From contig CM043969.1 of NCBI GenBank assembly GCA_014529385.2, positions 14,129,446 through 14,193,445 of the forward strand: 64,000 nucleotides of DNA, given 5' to 3'. Made by a program: the position numbers and the translations under genes. Position 1 is the stretch's first letter, and the number at the start of each line of letters is the position of its first letter. Source of the stretch: Adiantum capillus-veneris. Lineage: Eukaryota; Streptophyta; Polypodiopsida; Polypodiales; Pteridaceae. A model generated the notes under the pieces. The model was not told where the DNA came from, searched no databases, and was given only the letters and a program-made list of their open reading frames with translations. Positions 50,780 through 61,092 of this stretch are shown piece by piece.

Positions 50780-51255
50780 CAGATCGAGGCTCGGGGCAGC
50801 ATTTGCAGGTAGCCAAAGTCAGTTGCTTAGATTGGAGTGAAATTCGACAGGCGAAGACATGGCCCCAAATCCTGTGGGGGAGCTCGGTGTTCTCAGAATT
50901 TCATTCTGAGGTCATCTCGGCCACCGTTCGGCTTCGACAAAGTTCTGCACAGGCCATTTTCGACTACGTGGTCTCAGCGGGTGCAGATCCGACTCTGCAA
51001 ATTTGTGGTTTCGGCCTATGACTGCAGGTGCTGAGGATATCGGCACTCCCAGAGTGTTGATTTGTGGCTGTCTACACATCGAAGGACGGCTCACAGTTCT
51101 TGGAGACCTGTCACATATGACATGGGCTCATCTACACACAGACTGTAGGCAACATTCACTAGTTCATCAGGTTGATATTGGAGATCACAGGTCAGTTTAC
51201 AGGGGAAAATCTGCCGAATTTTTCCCAGGAAAGTAAACTACTGTGAAGCGTAGCT

Positions 51256-53769
51256 ATGGCTGGATCACAAGACACTACTCTTTACAATATCAAGAAGCTG
51301 GGTGGAACCAATTTCCCATTGTGGAAGAAGCAGATTTGGCACGTGTTGGTACAAAAGAAGCAGATAAAACCTATAAATCTCAAGGGGATAAAACCACAAG
51401 ATATGGACGAAGATGAATGGAGCAAAATGGATGAATTGGCACTTTCTACCATTATGCTGACTTTGGCAGAAAGCGTTTACTTCAATGTAGCAGACGAGAT
51501 GTCGGCTTATGAAGCATGGACAAAGCTGAGTGATCTTTATGAGAAGCAGAGTGCAACTTCACAGGTATACTGGCTTAAGAAGCTTGTTGACTTGAAGATG
51601 AAAGAAGTGACACCTATGTCCAATCATCTGAATGAATTCAACACCATCTACAGTCAGTTGTCAGCTCAAGGTGTCAAGTTTGATGAACCTGTTAGAGCTA
51701 TGTTCCTGTTGATCACATTGCCGGAAAGTTGGGACACTTTTTGCACAGCTTTGAGTAATTCTGCACCTCCAGATGGTTTGAACATAGCAGGTGTAGAAGG
51801 AAGTTTGCTTACTGAAGAAACTAATAGAAAGACAATGGACAAAGGCAAAGGAACAGCCTTAGTTGTCAGGGGAAGGACCAAAGAAAAGTACAAAGGTGGA
51901 AAGAGGAATCAGTCTCGTAGCAAGTCCCGCAATGCTAAAGGCAAGAGTGACATAGAATTCTACCATTGTGGCAAGAAGGGTCACATGAAAAGAGACTGCA
52001 GAGAATGGAGAGCAGAAAAAGGCAAAGAGAAAGCTGAAGACCATGGTGAGAAGAACAAGTCCTCAGTGAAGATTCAAGAAATAGATGTGACAAACATTGT
52101 TGCAGAGGATGACAGTCTAGTGTCAGGAGACATCTACTTCTTGAAGAATACAATGGACTCAACTCTTCTTACAGCATCTGATGGAAATGCACTGAGTGAC
52201 TGGATTATAGACTCAGGGGCATCACTTCATGTGTCTCCAAACAAGGAGTGGTTTACCTCTTATGTGACCACTAAATATCATGTTCGGCTAGGCAATGGGC
52301 AGACATGTGAGATCTTAGGTGTTGGAGATGTTCAATTGAAGTTTCAGAATGGCTCTTCTTTCACGCTGAAGAATGTGAGACATGTTGCGGCAATTACAAA
52401 GAGATTGATCAACACAGGTTTATTTGATGATGCTGGCTACGTCACCACTTTTGGACAGAACATATGGAAGATATCCAAGGGTTCTATGACAGTAGCACAT
52501 GGAGTAAAGTCTGGAGGACTTTACATGATTTATGTATCAAATGTCTCAAAAAATGTAATCAATGTAACCGAGCAGCCGAACGTTTCTTTGTGGCATAGCC
52601 GGTTAGGACATATGTCCAAGAAGGGAATGGAAATCTTGTCTCGTTCTGGTTATTTGCCTGGCTTTTCATTTAATGATTTTGAATTCTGTGAACATTGTCT
52701 GTATGGTAAGCAAACACAGCAACCACATAAGCATAGAAGCAGTAGAAGAGATACACAGTTGGCACTTGTTCATAGTGATTTGTGTGGACCTATGCCTAAC
52801 CTATCTCTAGGGGGAGCTTCTTACTTTATGACATTTATAGATGATTACTCGAGGAAAGTATGGGTTTACTTTCTCAAGCACAAGGATGAAGCGTTTAGTG
52901 TTTTCAAAACGTTTGTGACACTTGTGGAGAATCAGAGTGGCAAGAAGCTTAAATGCTTACGCACTGACAATGGTGGAGAGTATGTTTCAAAGGCCTTTCA
53001 GGACTTTTGTGAGTCAAAAGGTATAAAACGTGAACTTACTGCTCCTTACAATCCTCCTGAAAATGGTGTTGCTGAGAGGATGAATAGGACCATACAAGAG
53101 AAGGTCAGAAGTATGTTGTCTAATGCACAGCTGCCAAATGGGTTTTGGGCTAAAGTTGTATCAACAGCTGTTCATCTTGTAAATAGATCTCCTAGCAAGG
53201 TTTTGCAGAAGGATTCAGTGCAAGAGATGGTATGGTCGGGCAAAATGCCCTCATACAAGCAACTTAGAGTCTTTGGCTGTGAGGCATATACTCACGTTCC
53301 AAAGGAATTTAGGAACAAACTTGAGCTAAAGAGTAGAAAGTGCATCTTTCTAGGCTATGGTAATTCTGGTGAGATGGGGTACAGACTTTGGGATCCCGAA
53401 TCCAGAAAGGTTGTCCGTAGCAATGATGTTCACTTTAATGAATCCAAATATCATTCTAAACCAGAGAGGGTTGAGGAGATTAGAAGAGTTGTCTTCCAAG
53501 AAGATGGACCTGCATGTGTAAGACAAAATGTCAGGGCTCAAGAGGAGCAAGGACAGGATAGATTGGAACCACAGGTTGTGGCTGAGCCTGAGCCACCTAT
53601 TGTGCGTAGATCTGGACGTATCATGCGACCTCCTGATAGGTTTGTTCCATCTATGAACTATGTCATGTTGACTGATTGCAATGAGCCTTCATGTTACAAG
53701 GAAGCGGTGCAAATGAAGGACTCCGGGAATTGGCAATTGGCCATGCAGTCAGAGATGACGGCTAGTTAA
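51256..53769 (+). CDS. Copia gag-pol, N-terminal part: gag, zinc knuckle, protease, integrase
   Basis: 837 residues from ATG 51256 (MAGSQDTTLYNIKKLGG, the usual copia gag start). Gag occupies about 1-230. The zinc knuckle at 235-248 reads FYHCGKKGHMKRDC, with Phe in place of the first Cys. The protease active site is D319-S-G (WIIDSGASLHVSP). The pre-integrase finger is at about 444-485 (LWHSRLGHMSK ... CEHC). The integrase triad is D508 (HSDLCG), D571 (RTDNGGEY) and E607 (NGVAERMNR), which gives the D35E spacing. The frame stops at TAA 53767-53769, after SEMTAS, at the start of the RT domain, where a short stretch seems deleted and the frame changes. Everything else looks competent. Confidence 0.93.
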   Translation: MAGSQDTTLYNIKKLGGTNFPLWKKQIWHVLVQKKQIKPINLKGIKPQDMDEDEWSKMDELALSTIMLTLAESVYFNVADEMSAYEAWTKLSDLYEKQSATSQVYWLKKLVDLKMKEVTPMSNHLNEFNTIYSQLSAQGVKFDEPVRAMFLLITLPESWDTFCTALSNSAPPDGLNIAGVEGSLLTEETNRKTMDKGKGTALVVRGRTKEKYKGGKRNQSRSKSRNAKGKSDIEFYHCGKKGHMKRDCREWRAEKGKEKAEDHGEKNKSSVKIQEIDVTNIVAEDDSLVSGDIYFLKNTMDSTLLTASDGNALSDWIIDSGASLHVSPNKEWFTSYVTTKYHVRLGNGQTCEILGVGDVQLKFQNGSSFTLKNVRHVAAITKRLINTGLFDDAGYVTTFGQNIWKISKGSMTVAHGVKSGGLYMIYVSNVSKNVINVTEQPNVSLWHSRLGHMSKKGMEILSRSGYLPGFSFNDFEFCEHCLYGKQTQQPHKHRSSRRDTQLALVHSDLCGPMPNLSLGGASYFMTFIDDYSRKVWVYFLKHKDEAFSVFKTFVTLVENQSGKKLKCLRTDNGGEYVSKAFQDFCESKGIKRELTAPYNPPENGVAERMNRTIQEKVRSMLSNAQLPNGFWAKVVSTAVHLVNRSPSKVLQKDSVQEMVWSGKMPSYKQLRVFGCEAYTHVPKEFRNKLELKSRKCIFLGYGNSGEMGYRLWDPESRKVVRSNDVHFNESKYHSKPERVEEIRRVVFQEDGPACVRQNVRAQEEQGQDRLEPQVVAEPEPPIVRRSGRIMRPPDRFVPSMNYVMLTDCNEPSCYKEAVQMKDSGNWQLAMQSEMTAS

Positions 53770-55210
53770 ATTACCACAGGGCAAAAAGGCTCTACCTTGT
53801 AAATGGGTTTATAGGTATAAGATCACCGCTCATGATAGTCAGCCAAAGCACAAAGCAAGGCTTGTTGCCAAGGGCTTTAAGCAAGAACAAGGCATTGACT
53901 TTGATGAAGTCTTCTCTCCGGTGGTCAAGATGACTACATTGAGATGCTTTCTTGCATTGGTTGCCATATTAGATTTGGTGTTCCACCAAATGGATGTCAA
54001 GGCAGCGTTCTTGCATGGTGATTTAGATGTGGAAATTTACATACAGCAGCCAGAAGGGTTTGTTAAGAAAGGCAAGGAAGATTTGGTATGCCAGTTGTTA
54101 AAGAGTCTTTATGGCTTACAACAATCACCGAGGGCATGGTACCATAAGTTCCACAAGTTTATGCTTTCTCAAGGCTACAAACGTAGTGAGTTCGATCACT
54201 GTCTATATACAAAGAAGGCTAAGGATGGCAGTTGGCTGATCCTTATTTTGTATGTGGATGACATGTTGATTGTTAGCAAGCACTTGGAAGAAATTTCATC
54301 TTTGAAGTCAAAGATGGCAAAATCATTTGACATGAAAGACATGGGTGAGGCAAGTCATATACTTGGTATGCACATTGAGAGAGACAAATCAAAGAAGTTG
54401 ATTTGGTTATCTCAAACAGAGTATATTGACAAGGTTTTGCAACGTTTCAATATGGAGAATGGAAAGGCATTGAGTGTTCCATTGCCACCATATGTGAAAC
54501 TTAGCAAACAATATTGTCCTATGTCTGAGGAAGAACAGGCTGAAATGGATAAGATTCCATATGCGTCTGCAGTGGGTAGTTTAATGTATGCAATGATTGC
54601 TACTCGCCCAGACATTGCATTTGCAGTGGGAGTAGTAAGTCAATACATGTCAAACCCAGGCAAGAAACAATGGGAGGCAGTGAAAGGAATATTGAGATAC
54701 CTGAAAGCTACAAAGAGTATGCGTATATGCTATGGGAGTCAGGAGCTAAGTGTAAAGGGTTTTACAGACTCAGATTATGCAGGTGACTTAGACAACCGAA
54801 GGTCTACGTCAGGGTATGTCTTTACATTGGCTGGTGGAGCAGTATCATGGCGTTCTAGATTACAAGATTGTGTTACTCGGTCCACTACAGAGGCTGAATA
54901 TGTTGCAGCATCAGAGGCATGCAAAGAATCAATTTGGCTTAATCGACTAGTAACAGATTTGGGAATCAAAGAAGAGATGCCTGTGTTATATTGTGATAGT
55001 CAAAGTGCTATACAATTGGCTCGCAATCCACTTTATCACTTAAAGACAAAGCATGTGGATGTGAAGTATCATTTCATCAGGGAAATGCTTGAGGATAAGC
55101 AACTTCAGCTTGTCAAAGTTCACACCACAGAAAATCCTGCTGATCTACTTACAAAAGGACTTCCCTCAGAGAGCTTTGCGCATTTTCGCAAGCAATTACG
55201 TGTAGGGTAG
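53770..55210 (+). CDS. Copia pol, C-terminal part: reverse transcriptase and RNase H
   Basis: Open in another frame from about 53764 to the TAG at 55208-55210; the first ATG is at 53921. RT begins with KLPQGKKALPCKWVYRYK, then QMDVKAAFLHGDLDVEIYIQ, SLYGLQQSPRAWY and the active site YVDDML (54251-54268). RNase H has TDSDYAGDLDNRRSTSGY, EAEYVAASEACKE and YCDSQSAIQLA, with the typical HVDVKYHFIREML end. This part is intact. It is separated from the gag-protease-integrase frame only by the lesion at about 53763, so it cannot be made as one polyprotein from this copy. Confidence 0.93.
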
Positions 55211-55289
55211 TACATCACTTCTCTACATCTCTTGTATATTAGCTTGTATAGTAGCTTCTCTCACACTTAAAGTACCACATTGGACTTTA

Positions 55290-55299
55290 AGTGGGAGGT
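55290..55299 (+). promoter_or_regulatory. Polypurine tract of the nested copia
   Basis: AGTGGGAGGT immediately before the 3' LTR start TGTTGGGG. Confidence 0.85.
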
Positions 55300-55489
55300 T
55301 GTTGGGGTATAAAGCCCAATGTGGTCGCCCAGGTAAGTGGGCGGGCTGCCAGGTATGTACACATATTCTTTTATAAAAACCTAATAAGAACTCACAATGC
55401 TCTACACATTATAGTAGAGCGAGTTCACCATATCGTCGTGCTATTCTTCTCGCACTCTCTCACGTCGCACTTCCGCTCGTACTCCTTCA
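55300..55489 (+). repeat. 3' LTR of the nested copia
   Basis: 190 bp, about 93-95% identical by eye to the 5' LTR. It is followed by the second ATTTC. Confidence 0.95.
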
Positions 55490-55523
55490 ATTTCTGGATT
55501 CACTCAGGTAATATCCTTTAACT

Positions 55524-56228
55524 CTAGAGAGGATGGGCTTTAATAGATTCTTTCCTCTGAAATGAACCATTCTTCTGATTTATCACTGGATGCACTTCTA
55601 TGAGCTGGTATGTGGGCTGTTCAAACACTGGTTGATCCTTTTTGTATAGTTTCCCTTTTTGGTTTACATAGTGTGCATATGAATGATGCGTACCATACAA
55701 AGCTAACATCATTCTTTTGTATGTGTCCCGTAAACTCGTGAATGATTGCACACTTGTGTCAGTGGATGCAAAATCATTTGCAAACCTAACAGTCTTTTCA
55801 TCATTCGGTGATATCTTGACACCTTTACTAAATTCATGAAAGAATTTGTTGTCCAAAGAATCAATTTTAAGCTTTTCAGGCGTCTGTGCATCTTTATGCT
55901 CATTTTGAACTTGCAGTACTTTTATAGGTGCTTCTAAAGGTAATGCAGAATCATCTGATTGTATTAAAAGTGGCAAGTTAGATGCACTTACATCGAGATT
56001 ATCATTTTCAATTTGCTATGTGCCTTGCTTGGCAGTTGATGTATCCCTGTTGTCTGGATTTCTTGGACAATCTTCAGAAAAATGTCCACCTTTTTTTCCA
56101 CAATCTGAGCAATACGCCATGACTTGTGGTATTTCAACTGGTTCTATCATGTCAATCTCTAGCTGAGGTGCTTCTATTTCTGTGCTTTCCAAGTTGTTGA
56201 CATCTTCTTCTAAAACACTAAGCATCAA
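55524..56228 (-). pseudogene. Zinc-knuckle region of the element's reading frame, unit B
   Basis: The 56228-56016 piece has the intact CCHC knuckle CSDCGKKGGHFSEDC (56067-56111, CX2CX4HX4C), the hallmark of gag nucleocapsid, preceded by an acidic stretch. It ends at a TAG. The 55976-55524 piece follows with FHEFSKGVKIS and YGTHHSYAHYVNQKGKLY, another copy of the Tyr-rich module seen elsewhere in this protein. This unit keeps both the knuckle and a Tyr codon that unit A has lost. Confidence 0.7.
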
Positions 56229-56444
56229 GCTGTAGATTGCTCCATCTTGAGCTTTGTACTGTTTTTGGCCTGGTTCTCCAATTAGATTTTCTTCTATTGG
56301 TTGATCTGTTGGATCTTACAATTCTGGCTCTCGACTATAGATCTGACCACTGTAATCCATGTACAATGACCCTGATTGCATATGCACTAAATGTATGTTT
56401 TGCGGACTTGTGCAGGTCTCTGGATAAACACTTGGGTTGACTTT

Positions 56445-56735
56445 TTAAACTTCTATCTGCACCTTATCTTTGAGCTTGCAATACCTGGCTCCACCGAAGT
56501 CAGTGAACATCTGGGAGTTCTCTAAATCTGGCTTTACTCTGATCAATAAGATGTTGGCTCCTGTTTTGCTTTTACTGCTCATTAGATACCTATGACCTTT
56601 TGAATCTGCATATAAGACTTTATCTCTATTGTAGCCATATAGTTGTAATACCTGGTCGGTTGCAGTTGTACTTGTGTTGCCACTGCTATTGGCTTGCTCT
56701 GTTGTACTTGAACTCTCAGCTCGATTTGAGTCCAT
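56445..56735 (-). CDS. First open segment of the element's reading frame, unit B
   Basis: 96 residues from ATG 56733-56735 (MDSNRAESSSTTEQANSSGN, then YGYNRDKVLYADSKGHRYL and ARYCKLKDKVQIEV) to TAA 56445-56447. The same stop is present at the same place in unit A, and the frame continues on the far side with VNPSVYPETCTSP. It is the most upstream coding segment after the 5' LTR and leader, so it is probably the start of the gag-like protein. Confidence 0.65.
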   Translation of the reverse strand: MDSNRAESSSTTEQANSSGNTSTTATDQVLQLYGYNRDKVLYADSKGHRYLMSSKSKTGANILLIRVKPDLENSQMFTDFGGARYCKLKDKVQIEV

Positions 56736-57222
56736 GATGACTGGTTCGGTAAAAATTGTCTCCTAGCAGATTTTTGTATCGATTAGCAGAATTTCTGCTG
56801 CTCGTACTAGTTGTGCCCCTGTTTGTGGAAGCTCAATTGCAATGCAATTGCTTGCACTTGCCAATTTCTAGCATGCACGTTCACTTCTAGCTCCTTGATC
56901 GAATCACGGCAACTCTGTCAAAATTTAGCTAGAATAATAATATTCTTGGCCAAATTAATTCAATCCTAGTTCCCAAGGAGATCCCAAAATCTAGCTCGGA
57001 ATTTTGAGCTTCAATGAGTTTACAATTCTGATTTGTCAATTTTTGGCTCGATTTTGACAAATTTAGAAATTTGTCTCCCCCACACGCCTTTGAGTCAATC
57101 TTTCCGCTCGCTTTTTTGGCTGATCTCTGATTCGCTTTTGAGCAATTTGCCCAGTGTGATTTTCGGCTTGCGGTGTTTCCTCGGTGTGCAATACACTCCC
57201 GGGCTTTGCTTTTGCTATTTCT

Positions 57223-58185
57223 GACTTTTTTCAGGCTCGTTCTGTCTTTTTCTGCACTTTCGGCGAGTTTCTTTTTATTTTTCTAAATTATTTGTAAAAT
57301 TTTGAATTTTCTATTTTTTAGTCTTTTTATTATTTTTTACGAATTTTTGGAGAAAGTTTTGGTTTTTTACAATTTTTTGTGAATTTTCTAATTTTTATGT
57401 CATTTTTTCAAATTTGTATGGAGTTTTTTATGGTTTTTTTTTAAAAAATTTTGTGATTTATTTTGAAATTCCGGTGAGTTTATGAATTTTTAATGATTTT
57501 TTGTAACTTTTTTTGAATTTTCTATGATTTTCGGTGAATTATCTTTGTATTTATTTATTTATTCTGAATTTTTTGTGTATTCTTTATGAATTTTTTATAG
57601 TTTTGTGAAAATTTTGAATTTTTATGATTTTCTATGTGTTTTTTAATTTTCTTTTTTTTTAACTTTTCTAAGAGTTTTTACTTTTTATTTATTTTTTTTA
57701 AATTTTTTTATTTTTATTTTTCTATTTTTTATGTAATTTTTAAATTCTTTTTTTCTTTTTTTGTTGAATTTTTTATGAGCTTTTTAATTTTTTGTGAATT
57801 TTTCTATGTTTTTGTGAATTTCTTTTGCTTTTTATTTTATTTTTTATTTTTTAAGTTGAATTTTCTATTATTATATTTTTTCCTTTCTTTTCTTTTCTTT
57901 ACTAATAATAATATTTATTTAAAAAATATTTACCTGCTGCGTACCTGGCAGTTCACCTCGAACGTGCGGATGACAGCGCTGTTGACCAATTGGAAGTCGA
58001 ACACAGTGCGCCGCGCAAGCAAAGCAGGGGAAAGTGGTAGTGTGTGGCAGCGTGCGATGACGGCCTGCTGGCGCGCTCACATGCTGTATAAGCGAGACAG
58101 TGGACTTGGCTGACGTGGCAGCTGCACACCTGGCGGCAAGCGAAAAGGGTACACGACAGAGAAGGTAGCGAAAAGGACAAATGTG

Positions 58186-58258
<73 letters not shown>

Positions 58259-58318
58259 TATGTTTAAGAGAGATAAAAAGAGAGTAGGGAAAGAGAGAGA
58301 GGGTGGGAGAAAGAATAG

Positions 58319-58368
<50 letters not shown>

Positions 58369-60078
58369 AATGGTGTTCAAGCGCCAACCAGAGAAAGTAA
58401 GGGCAAACTCGAAATTCTCCCGGTTTTTAGGTTGAAATTCGAAGCTTTTGCACGTAATTACACTAAAACTTGTGAAAATTGCCCGGTTTTCTTCAAGGCA
58501 AGCTCAAAATCTAACCGAGATCTTATGATTTTAGCCGGTAAAAATATACATTGAACTATTTTATGCGCCGTAAGGCAGGGACCTCGCAACTCGAACCGGC
58601 CTTTCTATTTTTTTGTTTTCAAATTTTCAAAAATGCCAAGAATAGGCCGAAAATTAGTCGAAAACTCCAAAAATAGCCAGAAAATCCCAAAAATTGCTAG
58701 AAAAATTCAAAGATTTTCCAGATTATTCCAAAAACTTTAGAAAATCATCATAATTCACAATCGAGCGTTTTTGACACGCATAAGCACACCAAATATAGCA
58801 GATTTTATCGAAAATGCCACTTTTGACAAAATTGTCCACCCAATCTCCGGAAATAGTAAAATGCTCAAAACTCGACCACGGAGGACACAAATGCAAACAA
58901 AATGATGCCATGAATACGCACACACAAAATGGCTCGTAAAGATCGCAAAATATCAATTTTTATGGAATTAACCAAAAATTAATGCAAAAATTACCAAAAA
59001 ATTGCAAACATTATTCGAAAAATACCCAAAATTTTCTAAAAATTCTCCACACATTGGGGAATAGTGCAGCCAAATCAAATCGCACAAATCACATCAATTC
59101 AATTGCCAATAATTTTATCAATAAAATCAAGATTAGGCAATTAAATCGACAAAATTAGGTCAAAAATTGACGCAATTGAAATGTGTAAATCCCTGTTTTG
59201 AGCACAAAAACACAGAAATTAATCATTACACACATCAATTATGCAATAAAAATATGAATCAATCATGTACTTTTTAGGCACACACACACACTAAAAAATT
59301 GGTAGTTTTTACCAATCTTTAGGTGCGCACACAAAAGGGTTAAACTTGTCGAATTTGCAATGTGACTTCACAAATCATTAGTTGGACATAAGCACAACAC
59401 ACATCAATCATCACAATTGAAAAATCATACGCACACATTGATTTCTAGGTGCTCAAACATGGGCAAAATAGTGCACACACACCTAAAATTAGCATACACA
59501 CACTCAATTAGAATGCACACACACTTGATTTTAGTGCACACACACTTGAAATTGACCATCCAAACATGCAATTAACTCAGTTAGGCATCCAATTAGCAAC
59601 CTACAATCACCAATTAGCAATTGAAACTTGTCAAATACATGCGCCAGCAATTCTTAAAAATTTCGGCATTACGACGACGTGAAAATGAATAATCGCAAAA
59701 TTTTCAATCCATAACATCAACATAGCATAGCATTACATTGCATCATAGTGGGATTTCTACACAGTTCTACACATCCTCAGATTCTAGGGAGGTTGAGAAT
59801 ACCACCTTAATTACCTTTCCATTGAAGATCAATTGAATGGTCGAATGCTCCAATCCTTCTTAGCAAATTAGTAAGTTAGAAAAAATTAGCCAAATTAGCA
59901 AGGGGTTAGTGAGAAATTAGAGTGTGTAAACACACAATTGGCAAGATATGGTAACACATTAGGAAATTATCAACACAATGCTTCATGCACACACATCCAA
60001 AATCCACAAAAACATAAACACACAAGTGAAATTAGTGAGGGAATGCATTCGTTTATACCACAATTACACTAGTGTAGT
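57223..60078. other. Long leader of the non-autonomous element
   Basis: Non-coding. From 57270 to 57930 the plus strand is extremely T-rich with repeated AATTTTT-type words. Then come a GC-richer block (57935-58160), (GA)n 58191-58254 and (GT)n 58321-58368. Next is A-rich DNA with many AAAATT(G/C)C-like words (58600-59200) and CA-rich patches (59280-59560). Long frames here are low-complexity translations. Confidence 0.75.
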
Positions 60079-60104
60079 CCATCGTCCCCGGCAACGGAGC
60101 CAAA
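60079..60104 (-). promoter_or_regulatory. Primer-binding site of the non-autonomous element
   Basis: Directly after the 5' LTR on the minus strand the sequence reads TTTGGCTCCGTTGCCGGGGA. This closely resembles the GGCGCCGTTGCCGGGGA site common next to LTRs of plant gypsy-type elements. I do not assign the tRNA. Confidence 0.7.
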
Positions 60105-61092
60105 TGTTGGGGGTCCCATCGTTGCAATAGCTCCAATGACCAACAAAATTGTCAATACGAAGGGATGAGCTACCCGGTTAGGGCATGGAAACACTCACAT
60201 GGTTAGTGAGATAATCGTGGCAACACAATGGTTAACTCTACGAGGTGAGCTTCTCGGCCTATGGAGGAGCGATGCCACAATGAAGGACAATCTCCATATC
60301 CACTTCTCTTCACCTCTAATCAACCCAATCACACACACTACGATTGCAAGACTCACACAAGACTAATCCTATCAGGCAGCACACTAATTGCAAGCACACA
60401 CACATAGATCTATCAAGCACCACACTCCAATCAAACCTACATGCACACACAAGCAAAAGAGGGTAATCACATAAGATTAAAGAGGGATTAACCACTAATT
60501 AGTTAAGATCTAGTTAATCTAAGCATCATAGACAATCATAAGAAGTAAGAGAGAGAATGAATCATTGATTAGTGTTAATCAAGTCTCATGAGCAAGGAGA
60601 AGCTCAAGAAGTAAGAAGAGAGGCATAGTGAGAGAGAATGAATCATTGATTAGTGTTAATCAAGTCTCATGAGCAAAGAGAAGCTCAAGGACTCCATAAC
60701 CACACACCTCAAGAGCTCTCACCAAAAAGTGCTCTCCACAAATGACTTGAGAACCCTAATTTCTTTTACACACTGCCTTATGTACCTAAGGTAAAAATAT
60801 GCAATTTCCCGGCGCCCAAGGCCTTTAGGGCTCCACCACTTACTGAATCTGCTACCTAAGCACAGTAACTGGCCTATTCTTTACAGCTTGGAACTCCCAT
60901 TGAGCCAGAACACATTAGAAATATTACAATGGCTTGAAATAAATTGGGAATTTATAATACGTGACCATTTTGGGAAAACGTGAAAAATGTGTGGCTCCAA
61001 TCTTTATTGCTTCTTCACTTTGATTTTTGATGTGCATTTGTACGTCTTCGGTCTTTAGCAGCTTCTGTTAACTGACGTTGACTCAGTTAACA
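60105..61092 (-). repeat. 5' LTR of the non-autonomous element
   Basis: 988 bp, collinear with 41441-42359. It contains a ~78-bp tandem duplication (GAATGAATCATTGATTAGTG twice, near 60554 and 60637) that the other LTR lacks. Ends are TG...CA. Confidence 0.92.

Larger units (their letters stand above)
50573..55489 (+). mobile_element. Nested Ty1/copia element, nearly intact, 4917 bp
   Basis: LTRs of 192 bp (50573-50764) and 190 bp (55300-55489) begin TGTT(A/G)GGGTATAAAGCCC and end CTCCTTCA. A 5-bp ATTTC duplication flanks them. A tRNA-iMet-like primer-binding site and a polypurine tract sit in the expected places, and the gag-pol frame is open except for one lesion at about 53763. The two LTRs differ at roughly a dozen positions. 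Confidence 0.96.
47771..57222 (-). repeat. Tandem duplication unit B (upstream copy), interrupted by a copia element
   Basis: It is the counterpart of 43231-47773. About 4917 bp of the length is the nested copia, leaving about 4.5 kb. Short homology (TCT or TTCT) is present at the junction. Confidence 0.9.
41441..61092 (-). mobile_element. 19.65-kb non-autonomous LTR element nested in the outer copia integrase
   Basis: It is bounded by two LTRs in direct orientation (41441-42359 and 60105-61092), each TG...CA on either strand, and flanked by GCATTTT on both sides (41434-41440 and 61093-61099). A polypurine tract lies next to the left LTR and a primer-binding-site-like sequence next to the right LTR, so it reads on the minus strand. 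Subtracting the nested copia leaves about 14.7 kb. The internal coding sequence contains a CCHC knuckle and a protease-like domain only. I searched the frames by eye for RT, RNase H and integrase motifs outside the nested copia and saw none. It would have to rely on enzymes made by another element. Confidence 0.85.

Noticed and set aside
57634..58113. 159-codon open frame, very Phe-rich
   Set aside because: It lies in the T-rich leader of the LTR element; composition alone produces it, and no motif is present.
41441..61092. Endogenous pararetrovirus (caulimovirid) as an explanation of the zinc-knuckle/protease protein
   Set aside because: It has genuine LTRs, a primer site, a polypurine tract and a target duplication, and no movement protein or RT was seen, so an LTR retroelement fits better.
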